In this document: positions 15,647-23,273 of the stretch, piece after piece
Layout: every line of letters starts with the position of its first letter
How positions within the stretch are numbered: the stretch's first letter is position 1
Source: Erysipelotrichaceae bacterium
GTDB taxonomy: Bacteria > Bacillota_I > Bacilli_A > Erysipelotrichales > Erysipelotrichaceae
DNA length: 32,361 bases
Assembly: GCA_029974225.1 (NCBI GenBank)
Contig: JARKSP010000004.1
Span: forward strand, 1-32,361
Direction of reading: 5' to 3'
Translations under genes and position numbers: made by a program
The notes under the pieces: generated by a model
What the model saw: only the letters and a program-made list of their open reading frames with translations
Told to the model about the DNA's origin: nothing
The model's database searches: none

Positions 15647-16715
15647 TTTAAAACAGTACAAGTGTCCCAGCTGCGGTGGTCCGATTAATTATGATATAGC
15701 AAGCGGAAATCTTAAATGTCCATATTGTGATTCAGAATTTGATATCGAAACCCTGAAGGGATATGATGAAGATTTAAGAAAGACGGTTGAAGAAGAATTA
15801 AACTGGCTGGATAAGCCCGGTTTAGACTGGACAGAGGAAGAGGAGTCGAAACTGCGTCATTATGTATGTGACAGCTGTGGCGGAGAGATTATTGCCGATG
15901 TCAATACCGGAGCTACCAGGTGTCCTTACTGTGGCAATCCGGTTATCGTGCCGCAGAAGTTCAGCGGCACTTTAAGGCCTGATCTGGTTGTACCTTTTAA
16001 AGTCAGTGATAAACAGGCCCAGGAAGCTTACAGAAACCATCTGAAAGATAAACCTTTGTTGCCTAAGTATTTTAAAGATGAAAATCGTATAAATGAAATA
16101 AAAGGAATCTATGTTCCGTTCTGGCTGTATGATGCAGAGGTTGATATGGCGGCCAGATATCGAACAACAAGGTCGAGAAGCTGGTCTGACTCAAACTACA
16201 TCTATACTGAAACCAGTTATTTTTCAGTTTTCAGGGAAGGTGAGATTGGCTTTGATAATGTACCGGTAGATGGTTCGACAAATATTGACAATGCTTTAAT
16301 GGAATCAATTGAACCATTTGATATAAGTGAAGCAGTAGACTTTAAGACTGCTTATCTGGCAGGCTACCTGGCTGATAAATATGATATTTCAGCTGAGGCC
16401 AGTCAGGAGCAGGCCAACCAGCGTATCAGAAGAAGTGCTGAGAGCGCTTTAGCGACCACTGTTAGAGGTTATGATGGCATTGCTCTGGAGAGTATGAACA
16501 TGTCCTTGAACAATCACACCATTAAGTATTGCCTGTTACCTGTTTATATCTTGAATACCACTTATAAAGGAGAAAAGTTTACCTTTGCGATGAATGGTCA
16601 GACCGGAAAACTGGTGGGGGATTTACCAATCGAGAAAAGTTCCTATGCTATGTACTTTGCGATAATCTTTCTGGTAGTATCAGCGATAGCTTTCATCATT
16701 CAGATGTTTTTATAG
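15639..16715 (+). CDS. YdjG-like double zinc-ribbon membrane protein
   Basis: 358 aa. Two N-terminal zinc ribbons (Cys9/12/27/30 and Cys77/80/95/98; CPSCGG...CPYCDS and CDSCGG...CPYCGN) precede a large beta-rich domain containing VPFWLYDAEVDM and LPVYILNTTYKGEKFTFAMN. One C-terminal transmembrane helix lies at about 336-357 (YFAIIFLVVSAIAFIIQMFL). This is the architecture of Bacillus YdjG, a membrane protein of the ydjFGHI operon thought to recruit PspA. The open frame begins at ATG 15621, but ATG 15639 has ACGGAGGT 6 nt upstream and was chosen. The ribbons should face the cytoplasm, with the tail anchoring the protein (inference). Confidence 0.83.
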   Translation: MSNLKQYKCPSCGGPINYDIASGNLKCPYCDSEFDIETLKGYDEDLRKTVEEELNWLDKPGLDWTEEEESKLRHYVCDSCGGEIIADVNTGATRCPYCGNPVIVPQKFSGTLRPDLVVPFKVSDKQAQEAYRNHLKDKPLLPKYFKDENRINEIKGIYVPFWLYDAEVDMAARYRTTRSRSWSDSNYIYTETSYFSVFREGEIGFDNVPVDGSTNIDNALMESIEPFDISEAVDFKTAYLAGYLADKYDISAEASQEQANQRIRRSAESALATTVRGYDGIALESMNMSLNNHTIKYCLLPVYILNTTYKGEKFTFAMNGQTGKLVGDLPIEKSSYAMYFAIIFLVVSAIAFIIQMFL

Positions 16716-16727
16716 GAGGTTAGTAAA

Positions 16728-17594
16728 ATGAAGAGAATTATTAGATTATTATTAGTTGCATTTGTGCTTACCTTAACCTTTTTGCCGGTATTTACTAAAG
16801 TAAAAGCTGAGCATCCTGAACGAGTAATCGACGAAATGGGATTATTAACTGAAGAGGAAAGACAGGAGCTAGAAGATTTATGTGATGAAGTATCTGAAAG
16901 ACAGCAGGTAGATGTGGTTATTGTTATCTCTGATAAATTCACCTATGACAATATGGTGCAGGAGGCTGACGATTACTATGACTATAATGGCTATGGCTTA
17001 AGACATGATCATTCCGGAAGTCTGCTATTGGTGGGCAAAGACTCCGAAGGCTACTTTGTCTATATCTCTACTTGCGGATATGGAATCTACTGCTATTCGG
17101 ATTATGGTATTGATCATTTAATTGATACAATTGTTGCCAGCTATGATGAGGGCAACAATTGGTTTAACGGTTTAAAAGAATATATTAACAGATGTGATGA
17201 GTTGATTGACATGGCTAATGAAGGAAAGCCATATGACATTTATTTTGATGATCCAGAGCCAGAACCTGAGCCTGATCCTATGGTTGAAACAGCAAAATCA
17301 GCTGGTATATCAGCTGGTTTGGGAGGCATTGCCGCCTTAATTGGAACAACTATCCTGAAAGGCAAGAATAAGAGTGTCTATCACAAGCATGAAGCTAGAG
17401 ATTATGCCAGACCTGGTTCATTCAAATGTTACAACAATCGAGATTTATATTTATATTCCAGAACGACAGCCGCACCACGCCCTAAGCAGACATCCAGCGG
17501 CGGCGGAGGCGGCGGAGGAGGTTTTCGAGGTGGCTCGAGTACTCATACATCCAGTTCTGGCAGAAGCCATGGAGGAGGAGGCAGAAGACTATAA
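16728..17594 (+). CDS. TPM-domain membrane protein (YdjH/YgcG-like)
   Basis: 288 aa. Signal peptide (residues 1-27, likely cleaved after VKA); extracellular TPM domain from about 30 to 165 starting RVIDEMGLLTEEERQELED; an acidic Pro-Glu linker (176-184); one membrane helix at about 191-211. A basic cytoplasmic tail ends in Gly-rich and Ser/His-rich stretches (SSGRSHGGGGRRL). TPM domains are proposed phosphatases and are also found in photosystem and membrane-stress proteins. Bacillus YdjH has the same design. The gene follows the YdjG-like gene by 12 nt with ribosome site TAGGAGG. The glycine tract (about 17500-17525) is G+C-rich triplet DNA within an A+T-rich gene. Confidence 0.85.
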   Translation: MKRIIRLLLVAFVLTLTFLPVFTKVKAEHPERVIDEMGLLTEEERQELEDLCDEVSERQQVDVVIVISDKFTYDNMVQEADDYYDYNGYGLRHDHSGSLLLVGKDSEGYFVYISTCGYGIYCYSDYGIDHLIDTIVASYDEGNNWFNGLKEYINRCDELIDMANEGKPYDIYFDDPEPEPEPDPMVETAKSAGISAGLGGIAALIGTTILKGKNKSVYHKHEARDYARPGSFKCYNNRDLYLYSRTTAAPRPKQTSSGGGGGGGGFRGGSSTHTSSSGRSHGGGGRRL

Positions 17595-18077
17595 ATGGAA
17601 AAAACATTTACTTATGATAGATTACCTCAGAATGTTGAGGAGCTAAAAGCCCTTTCTGATTTACGTGATGCTTTTGAAGTTGCCAGTTTAGTTGTACTGG
17701 TTTTGGCAGCTTATGAGCATGATGTTGAAGAAATGATAAAAATGTACGACTACATCAACGGTCCTGTTGATGTAAGCAAGTATCAGCGACAGTTTATCGA
17801 TGACCGACTGAAAGGAAAAGAATACGTGGCAAGAAGTTATTTCAATGGTACTTCACCAAAAAATAACTATACTCCAGATATTCCTTATGCCGTTACGGTC
17901 AGAGACAACCCTTATTCTTATGATGCAGAAGGGTTTGTAACACTTTTTATCACTTCCAGCGGTGCGGACAGTGATAGAAAAGTACAGTTAAGAAAAAAAG
18001 GAGATCAGTATTTCCTGTGGGAATGCTATTTATGGCCTGACATTAGAATTCCGGTCAAAGATGATCCCTGGGCTTAA
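17595..18077 (+). CDS. DUF6935-like soluble protein
   Basis: 160 aa, no signal or membrane segment. The N-terminus LPQNVEELKALSDLRDAFEV and the conserved-looking C-terminal block RKKGDQYFLWECYLWPDIRI plus KDDPWA match a family I recall as DUF6935, common in gut Bacillota; its function is unknown. The start abuts the TPM stop (17594/17595), and the purine-rich end of the TPM gene supplies GGAGGAGG about 13 nt upstream. It is the last gene before a strong terminator, so it belongs to the SPFH/TPM operon by position. The family name is from memory and should be confirmed. Confidence 0.7.
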   Translation: MEKTFTYDRLPQNVEELKALSDLRDAFEVASLVVLVLAAYEHDVEEMIKMYDYINGPVDVSKYQRQFIDDRLKGKEYVARSYFNGTSPKNNYTPDIPYAVTVRDNPYSYDAEGFVTLFITSSGADSDRKVQLRKKGDQYFLWECYLWPDIRIPVKDDPWA

Positions 18078-18085
18078 CAACTTGT

Positions 18086-18111
18086 AAAAGCGATAGAAAT
18101 ATCGCTTTTTT
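18086..18111 (+). terminator. Intrinsic terminator closing the SPFH/TPM operon
   Basis: AAAAGCGATA-GAAA-TATCGCTTTT is a 10-bp perfect stem with a GAAA (GNRA) tetraloop, ending in TTTTTT. Confidence 0.88.
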
Positions 18112-18159
18112 AGTGGCAAAACAGAAAAAAGTAATAACGTATTTTTTAAAAAACTGTAT

Positions 18160-18165
18160 TATAAT
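18160..18165 (+). promoter_or_regulatory. Possible -10 box for nfnAB
   Basis: A perfect TATAAT lies 34 nt before ATG 18199, downstream of the terminator. No good -35 is at the right spacing, so this is tentative. Confidence 0.4.
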
Positions 18166-18198
18166 AAAAAGAGGGATAAATGTAATCAGGAGGATTTT

Positions 18199-19053
18199 AT
18201 GTATAAAATTTTGTCAAGAAAAGCATTGAACAGTTCCGTTACAATGCTTGAAGTATTAGCACCATTGGTAGCTAAAAAAGCTAAACCTGGTCAGTTCATT
18301 ATATTAAGAGTTGACGAAGATGGTGAAAGAATTCCATTGACCGTAGCAGGCACAAATCCGGAAACCGGAGCTGTAAAAATTATTTTCCAGGTAGTAGGTG
18401 GAACTACTGAAAAATTAAATCATCTGCTGGAAGGTGAATATATTCAGGACTTTGTTGGTCCGCTTGGTTCACCTAGCCAGCTTGAAGGGCTAAAAAAAGT
18501 GTGCATTGTCGGTGGAGGGGTAGGCTGTGCTATTGCCTTACCGCTTGCTGAAGCTTTGAATGCTAAGGGTGCCCATGTGACAAGTATCATTGGTTTCAGA
18601 AATAAAGATATTCTGATTTTAGAAGATGAATTCAATGCCTGCTCAGATAAGCTGATTGTTACTACTGATGATGGCAGTTACGGTTATCATGGCAATGTAA
18701 CAATGCCTTTGAAAGAGATTCTGGAATCTGGTGAGACATTTGATGAAATCATAACGATCGGACCAATCATTATGATGAAGTTTGTGGTAGCTACGGCCAA
18801 GCAGTTTAATGTTCCGTGTACAGTAAGTATGAACCCTATTATGATTGATGGTACCGGTATGTGTGGCTGCTGCCGATTGACTCTTAATCAGGATGGTAAA
18901 AGAATCACCAGGTTTGCCTGCGTTGATGGACCTGATTTCAATGGTTATGAAGTTGATTTTGATGAAGCATTGTCCCGCTCAGGAATGTATGCGGATTTTG
19001 AAAGACATGCCCGTGAAAAGACCTGTAATTTGTTCAAGAAGGAGGTTCAGTGA
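18199..19053 (+). CDS. nfnA: NfnA-type FAD/NAD-binding subunit (NADH-dependent ferredoxin:NADP+ oxidoreductase)
   Basis: 284 aa sulfide/dihydroorotate dehydrogenase-like FAD/NAD-binding protein. The ferredoxin-reductase-like N-terminal FAD domain includes PGQFIILRVDEDGERIPLT. The NAD-binding glycine motif VGGGVGC is at 104-110. A C-terminal [2Fe-2S] region has Cys222, Cys224, Cys225 and Cys241 (GTGMCGCCRLT...FACVDGP). With the adjacent NfnB it would form the cytoplasmic flavin-bifurcating enzyme linking NADH, ferredoxin and NADPH. Ribosome site CAGGAGG. It overlaps the GTG that precedes NfnB. The same fold occurs as PyrK, but the neighbour settles it as NfnA/SudB type. Confidence 0.85.
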   Translation: MYKILSRKALNSSVTMLEVLAPLVAKKAKPGQFIILRVDEDGERIPLTVAGTNPETGAVKIIFQVVGGTTEKLNHLLEGEYIQDFVGPLGSPSQLEGLKKVCIVGGGVGCAIALPLAEALNAKGAHVTSIIGFRNKDILILEDEFNACSDKLIVTTDDGSYGYHGNVTMPLKEILESGETFDEIITIGPIIMMKFVVATAKQFNVPCTVSMNPIMIDGTGMCGCCRLTLNQDGKRITRFACVDGPDFNGYEVDFDEALSRSGMYADFERHAREKTCNLFKKEVQ

Positions 19054-19055
19054 TT

Positions 19056-20462
19056 ATGGCAATTATTCCTAATAAAAATCCTATGCCGGTTCAGGATGCT
19101 GAATCAAGAAGCAGAAATTTTGAAGAAGTTGCTTTAGGTTATAGTGAAGAAGCCGCCGTGGCAGAAGCGGAAAGATGCATTAACTGCAAAAACAGACCCT
19201 GTGTTGCCGGCTGTCCGGTTAATATACAGATACCTGAATTCATTATGAAAATTAAAGAACGGGATTTTGAGGGCGCATATCAGATTATTGCGGAATCTTC
19301 TTCTTTACCAGCAGTCTGCGGCCGTGTCTGTCCGCAGGAAACTCAGTGTGAGGGCAAATGTACCTTAGGCATCAGATTTGAACCGGTAGGTATTGGCAGA
19401 CTAGAGCGTTTTGCAGCTGACTATCATCTTGCAAATGTCAAAGAGGCTCCAGTCAAGCCTGAACCAAATGGCAAGAAGGTTGCGGTTGTAGGTTCAGGGC
19501 CTGCTGGCCTGACCTGTGCCGGTGATTTAGCTAAGAAAGGCTACGATGTAACAATTTATGAAGCTTTGCACCTGGCTGGCGGGGTATTAGTCTATGGTAT
19601 TCCGGAATTCAGATTGCCGGTTGATATTGTAAGTCAGGAAGTTGATGTGCTAAAACAGTTGGGGGTAAAAGTTGAAACCAATGTTGTTATCGGCAAAACC
19701 TTAACAATTGATGATTTGTTTGAGATGGGCTTTAAGGCAGTGTTTATCGGTTCTGGAGCCGGTCTACCTAACTTTATGAATATTCCCGGAGAAGGATTAA
19801 AAGGAGTCTACTCAGCTACTGAATTTCTGACCAGAGCTCATCTGATGAAAGCAGATCTGTAAAGTAGTGATACACCAATTTCTAAGGGAGGTAAGGTGGC
19901 TGTGGTCGGTGGCGGCAATGTAGCCATGGATGCGGCCAGAACAGCTTTAAGACTAGGAGCGGATAAGGTTTATATCGTCTATCGTCGTTCAATGGAAGAA
20001 CTTCCGGCCAGAAAAGAAGAAGTAGAACATGCTCAGGAAGAAGGAATCGATTTCAGATTGCTGAATAATCCGGTTGAAATACTAGGTTATCGCAATCCGG
20101 ATAATCCTAGAGATCCTAAAAATGGCTGTGTTGAAGCTATCAGATGTATCAGAATGGAACTGGGTGAGCCGGATGAAAAAGGAAGAAGAAGACCTGTCGC
20201 TATTCCCGGCAGCGAGTTTATCTTAGATGTTGATACAGTGATTATGGCTATTGGCACCTCACCAAATCCATTAATTAAAAACACTACTGAAGGCTTGGAA
20301 GTTAACAGATGGGGTGGAATCATCGTTAATGAAGAGAACCTTACCAGTAGAGAAGGAATTTATGCTGGCGGAGATGTTGTTACCGGTTCCGCAACAGTTA
20401 TTTCAGCTATGGGTGCCGGAAAAATTGCTGCTCAGGGAATTGATGATTACCTGAGTAAATAG
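19056..20462 (+). pseudogene. nfnB: NfnB-type (GltA-like) subunit interrupted by in-frame TAA
   Basis: FAD/NADPH-binding iron-sulfur subunit of the Nfn complex, homologous to the glutamate synthase small subunit. The N-terminal [4Fe-4S] region has CINCKNRPCVAGCP (41-53) and CGRVCPQETQCEGKC (88-102); the FAD motif VAVVGSGPAG is at 142-151. The NADPH Rossmann motif VAVVGGGNVAMDAA begins at codon 281. A TAA at 19860-19862 (codon 269) interrupts it, but the frame continues directly with SSDTPISKGG and total length (about 468 codons) is normal. AAGGGAGGT at 19884-19892 followed by GTG 19902 (9 nt) could restart translation of the C-terminal half. ATG 19056 was chosen because AAGGAGGT ends 9 nt upstream. 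Sequence error, pseudogene and true split gene remain open. Confidence 0.82.
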
Positions 20463-20472
20463 GCAGAAATAT

Positions 20473-20506
20473 AGTGTATGTAAAAATAATAACATACACT
20501 TTTTTT
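20473..20506 (+). terminator. Intrinsic terminator after nfnAB
   Basis: AGTGTATGT (20473-20481) pairs perfectly with ACATACACT (20492-20500) around a 10-nt A-rich loop, followed by TTTTTT. Confidence 0.85.
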
Positions 20507-20537
20507 GTCCTCATAATATCAGCAAAGGGCTTTATTT

Positions 20538-20548
20538 TATGCTATACT
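20538..20548 (+). promoter_or_regulatory. Extended -10 promoter of the scpA operon
   Basis: TATGC-TATACT is a perfect TRTGn extended -10, with no clear -35. The predicted start is near 20555, leaving a leader of about 13 nt that contains the ribosome site. Confidence 0.55.
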
Positions 20549-20567
20549 TTAAAAGGTGAGGTAGAGT

Positions 20568-21284
20568 ATGGAGTTTTTTATTACGATTGAACAGTTTGAA
20601 GGACCGTTGGACCTGATGCTTCATCTTATTAAGGAAAAGGAGTTAGATCTTTTTGATCTGGACATAAATATTTTAACTGACCAGTATATTGAATATCTGC
20701 ATACGATGGAAAAAATGAGACTGGATATAGCCAGTGAATATCTGGTGGAGCTGGCTAGTCTGATAGAATATAAAAGCAAAAAGCTGCTGCCCAGCGAAGT
20801 GGCAGAACTGGATGACAACTATCAGCAGCAACAGGAAATTGATCTGGTCAAGCGTCTGATAGAATATAAAAAATATAAGGAAGTAACCGCCAGACTGGAT
20901 GATTTATATCAGCAAAGAAGCCTGAAATTTGATAAGCCACAGTCAGAAATAGTCAATCAGTGGATAGAAATCAACGATAACTACGAAAGTACCAGCGCTT
21001 ATGAGCTTATTAAGGCAATGAACAGATGTCTTAAAAGATTTCAGCTGGCTCAGCCTTATGAAGTGAATATCACACAGAAAAGAATCAGTATTGATGATCG
21101 AAAAAGGCAGCTTAAAATCAACATGAAGAAGTTTGATGAGATTTTCACCTTGAGCAATACTATGTATGACTGCAAAGATCTGTATGAGGTGGTAATAAAT
21201 TTTCTGGCGATTTTAGATCTGGTTAATGAGAATGTTTTATCTTTTACCGTAAAAGATGATGAAGTATATTTTAAGAAGGTGTAA
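20568..21284 (+). CDS. scpA: Segregation and condensation protein A
   Basis: 238 aa kleisin that bridges SMC heads in the bacterial SMC-ScpAB condensin. The N-terminal signature FEGPLDLMLHLIKEKELDLFDLDI and the LASLIEYKSKKLLP segment identify the family. The C-terminal winged-helix part ends with FLAILDLVNENVLSF. It is full length and heads an overlapping operon with scpB. The short region before ATG 20568 contains GTGAGG as a modest ribosome site. Confidence 0.93.
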   Translation: MEFFITIEQFEGPLDLMLHLIKEKELDLFDLDINILTDQYIEYLHTMEKMRLDIASEYLVELASLIEYKSKKLLPSEVAELDDNYQQQQEIDLVKRLIEYKKYKEVTARLDDLYQQRSLKFDKPQSEIVNQWIEINDNYESTSAYELIKAMNRCLKRFQLAQPYEVNITQKRISIDDRKRQLKINMKKFDEIFTLSNTMYDCKDLYEVVINFLAILDLVNENVLSFTVKDDEVYFKKV

Positions 21285-21286
21285 TT

Positions 21287-21832
21287 ATGAAGGATTTAAA
21301 ACCTATTATTGAAGGAATATTGTTTGTCAGTGGTGATGAAGGTGTCAGCCTGGCTCAATTATCAGAAGTTCTGGTTATCAATGAAGAGACTCTGATTGAT
21401 ATGATGGACAGCTACATAACCGAATTCAACGGTGATGAAACCAGAGGCATTGAAATAATGAGCTATGGTAAAAGGTATAAGCTGGTTACCAAGGCAATAG
21501 CTCATGAATATTGTCAAAAACTGTTTGAAGATACATCCAGCAAACAGTTTTCGCAGGCCGCTCTGGAAACCCTGGCAATTATTGCCTATAAACAGCCGGT
21601 TACCAGAATAGAAATAGAAGAAATCAGAGGAGTCAGCTGTGATATGATGATTCGTCGCTTACTGGCTAGAAATCTGATAAGAGAAGCGGGAAGACTGGAC
21701 AGCATCGGAAAACCATTTTTGTATGAAGTGACAGAGGATTTTATGGATCTCTTTTCGCTTGCTTCCTTAAGTGAGCTGCCAGAGCTGCCGGAATATCAGA
21801 CTGTAACTGAAGAAGGGGAGCTGTTTTACTAA
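21287..21832 (+). CDS. scpB: Segregation and condensation protein B
   Basis: 181 aa tandem winged-helix protein that dimerises and binds ScpA. The family signature AALETLAIIAYKQPVTRIEI is followed by EIRGVSCDMMIRRLLARNLI. It begins 3 nt after scpA and ends at TAATG, sharing its last base with the next gene, so translation of the three genes should be coupled. Confidence 0.93.
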   Translation: MKDLKPIIEGILFVSGDEGVSLAQLSEVLVINEETLIDMMDSYITEFNGDETRGIEIMSYGKRYKLVTKAIAHEYCQKLFEDTSSKQFSQAALETLAIIAYKQPVTRIEIEEIRGVSCDMMIRRLLARNLIREAGRLDSIGKPFLYEVTEDFMDLFSLASLSELPELPEYQTVTEEGELFY

Positions 21833-22563
21833 TGGAAAGATTGCAGAAAGTAATTGCCAAGGCAGGAATTGCTTCAAGAAGAAAAGCAGAGGAGCTGATC
21901 TTGCAGGGCAAGGTAACAGTAAATGGAGAAGTCTGTACGACTTTAGGAACTCAGGTTTCCAATAAAGATGTGATAGCTGTTGAAGGAAAGGTCATAAAAA
22001 AAGAAGAATTGGTCTATTATCTGCTGAATAAACCAAAAAAATACGTCTGTACTGTCAGCGATGAACACAAAAGAAATAAAGTTGTTGACTTAATTGATTG
22101 TCAGGAAAGAATTTTTCCGGTTGGCAGATTAGATTATGATTCTACGGGCATGCTGATTTTAACTAATGATGGTGATTTTGCCCAGATGCTGGCTCATCCA
22201 AGATTTCAGATTCCTAAAACCTACCGTGTTACCGTAAAAGGAATACTGGATAAAAAAGAACTGATGAGACTGCAAAACGGTGTTGTTCTTGATGATGGAA
22301 TCAGGACTTTGCCAGCTAAGGTAAGTATGACCTCCTATGATTATAAAACCGACAGATGTGTTCTGGAAATTACTATTTTTGAAGGAAGAAACAGGCAGAT
22401 CAGAAGGATGATTGAAGCGGTAGGTAAAATTGTATCGAAGCTGCATCGCACACAATATGGCTGTATCAAAGATGATAATCTCGCCATGGGAAGTTACCGT
22501 CGTTTAAGACCCCATGAGATTAAAACTATGAAAAAGATGGCTAATGAAGGATTCAGTGAATAA
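21832..22563 (+). CDS. rluB: RluB/RsuA-family rRNA pseudouridine synthase
   Basis: 243 aa. The N-terminal S4 RNA-binding domain (RLQKVIAKAGIASRRKAEEL) is followed by the RsuA-family catalytic domain, with the active-site aspartate in GRLDYDSTGMLILTNDG and the motif EGRNRQIRRMIEAVG. Gene order after scpAB is the standard Bacillota arrangement in which this enzyme is annotated RluB (23S rRNA, position near 2605). RsuA/RluB/RluE specificity cannot be separated by eye. Confidence 0.88.
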   Translation: MERLQKVIAKAGIASRRKAEELILQGKVTVNGEVCTTLGTQVSNKDVIAVEGKVIKKEELVYYLLNKPKKYVCTVSDEHKRNKVVDLIDCQERIFPVGRLDYDSTGMLILTNDGDFAQMLAHPRFQIPKTYRVTVKGILDKKELMRLQNGVVLDDGIRTLPAKVSMTSYDYKTDRCVLEITIFEGRNRQIRRMIEAVGKIVSKLHRTQYGCIKDDNLAMGSYRRLRPHEIKTMKKMANEGFSE

Positions 22564-23273
22564 TGAGACAGTATTTTATTGATAAAAGAATCGATATAGG
22601 TGAGACTGTTTATTTTGATGAGAAACAGTCTCATCATATTAAGAACGTTTTAAGAATGGAAAACGGCGATATTATCAGGGTTGTTGATAAAGACAATGCT
22701 GTTTTTCTAGTGGAGATCAGTATAGAGCCAAACGTTTCGGCAAAAGTTCTGCGGCCGATTGCTGAGTTTTCTGAAGAGTCTGATATCATCTTCTGTGCCG
22801 CACTGATAAAAAAGGATAAGTGGGAATTTCTACTGCAGAAGGCTGCGGAACTGGGAGCGACAAAGATAGTTCCTCTGATAACCAGTCGCACGAATTTTAA
22901 GATGGCTGAAGAAAGACGGGATAAAAGAGTGGAAAGATGGAATAAGATTACCTTGGAAGCCTGTCAGCAGTCTAATCGTGTAAGCAGATGTGAAGTCGAA
23001 AAACCGATAAAATTAAAGGAGATCACCAGATTCTTATCAGAAAATAACATCGTTGCATACGAAGGTGAAAAGGATGTCTTCTTAGCGAATCTGATTGATG
23101 AAAAGTCTATCACCTTTGTTATCGGACCGGAAGGCGGACTGACTGAAGAAGAAATAGAATACCTTAAGCTGCTTGATTTCCGCTCTGCCAGTCTGGGTAA
23201 AAGAATTTTAAGAGCGGAAACTGCCGGTTTATATGTCTTAGCGGTTATTGATGCTAAAAGGAACAGTCTATGA
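22563..23273 (+). CDS. rsmE: 16S rRNA m3U1498 methyltransferase RsmE
   Basis: 236 aa SPOUT-class methyltransferase acting on 16S rRNA. It has the trefoil-knot motifs FVIGPEGGLTEEEIEYL and SLGKRILRAETAGLYVLAVI and the early block KKDKWEFLLQKAAELGATKI. It starts at TAATG shared with the pseudouridine synthase stop and overlaps mtaB by 4 nt (ATGA). Confidence 0.93.
   Translation: MRQYFIDKRIDIGETVYFDEKQSHHIKNVLRMENGDIIRVVDKDNAVFLVEISIEPNVSAKVLRPIAEFSEESDIIFCAALIKKDKWEFLLQKAAELGATKIVPLITSRTNFKMAEERRDKRVERWNKITLEACQQSNRVSRCEVEKPIKLKEITRFLSENNIVAYEGEKDVFLANLIDEKSITFVIGPEGGLTEEEIEYLKLLDFRSASLGKRILRAETAGLYVLAVIDAKRNSL

Noticed and set aside
17500-17525. G+C-rich triplet repeat as a separate repeat element
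   Set aside because: It is explained by the poly-glycine linker in the TPM protein tail.
17374-17646. A 90-codon + strand frame across the TPM 3' end
   Set aside because: It is a shifted reading of the Gly/Ser-rich TPM tail and the start of the next gene; the Glu/Ala-rich product is an artefact of GGA/GGC repeats.
3614-19862. Stop-codon reassignment (UAG or UAA read as sense) to explain the two interrupted genes
   Set aside because: TAG ends intact genes (for example at 1555, 2867, 5255), TAA ends others (10620, 20462) and TGA ends others (7848, 13096, 19053), so all three act as stops.
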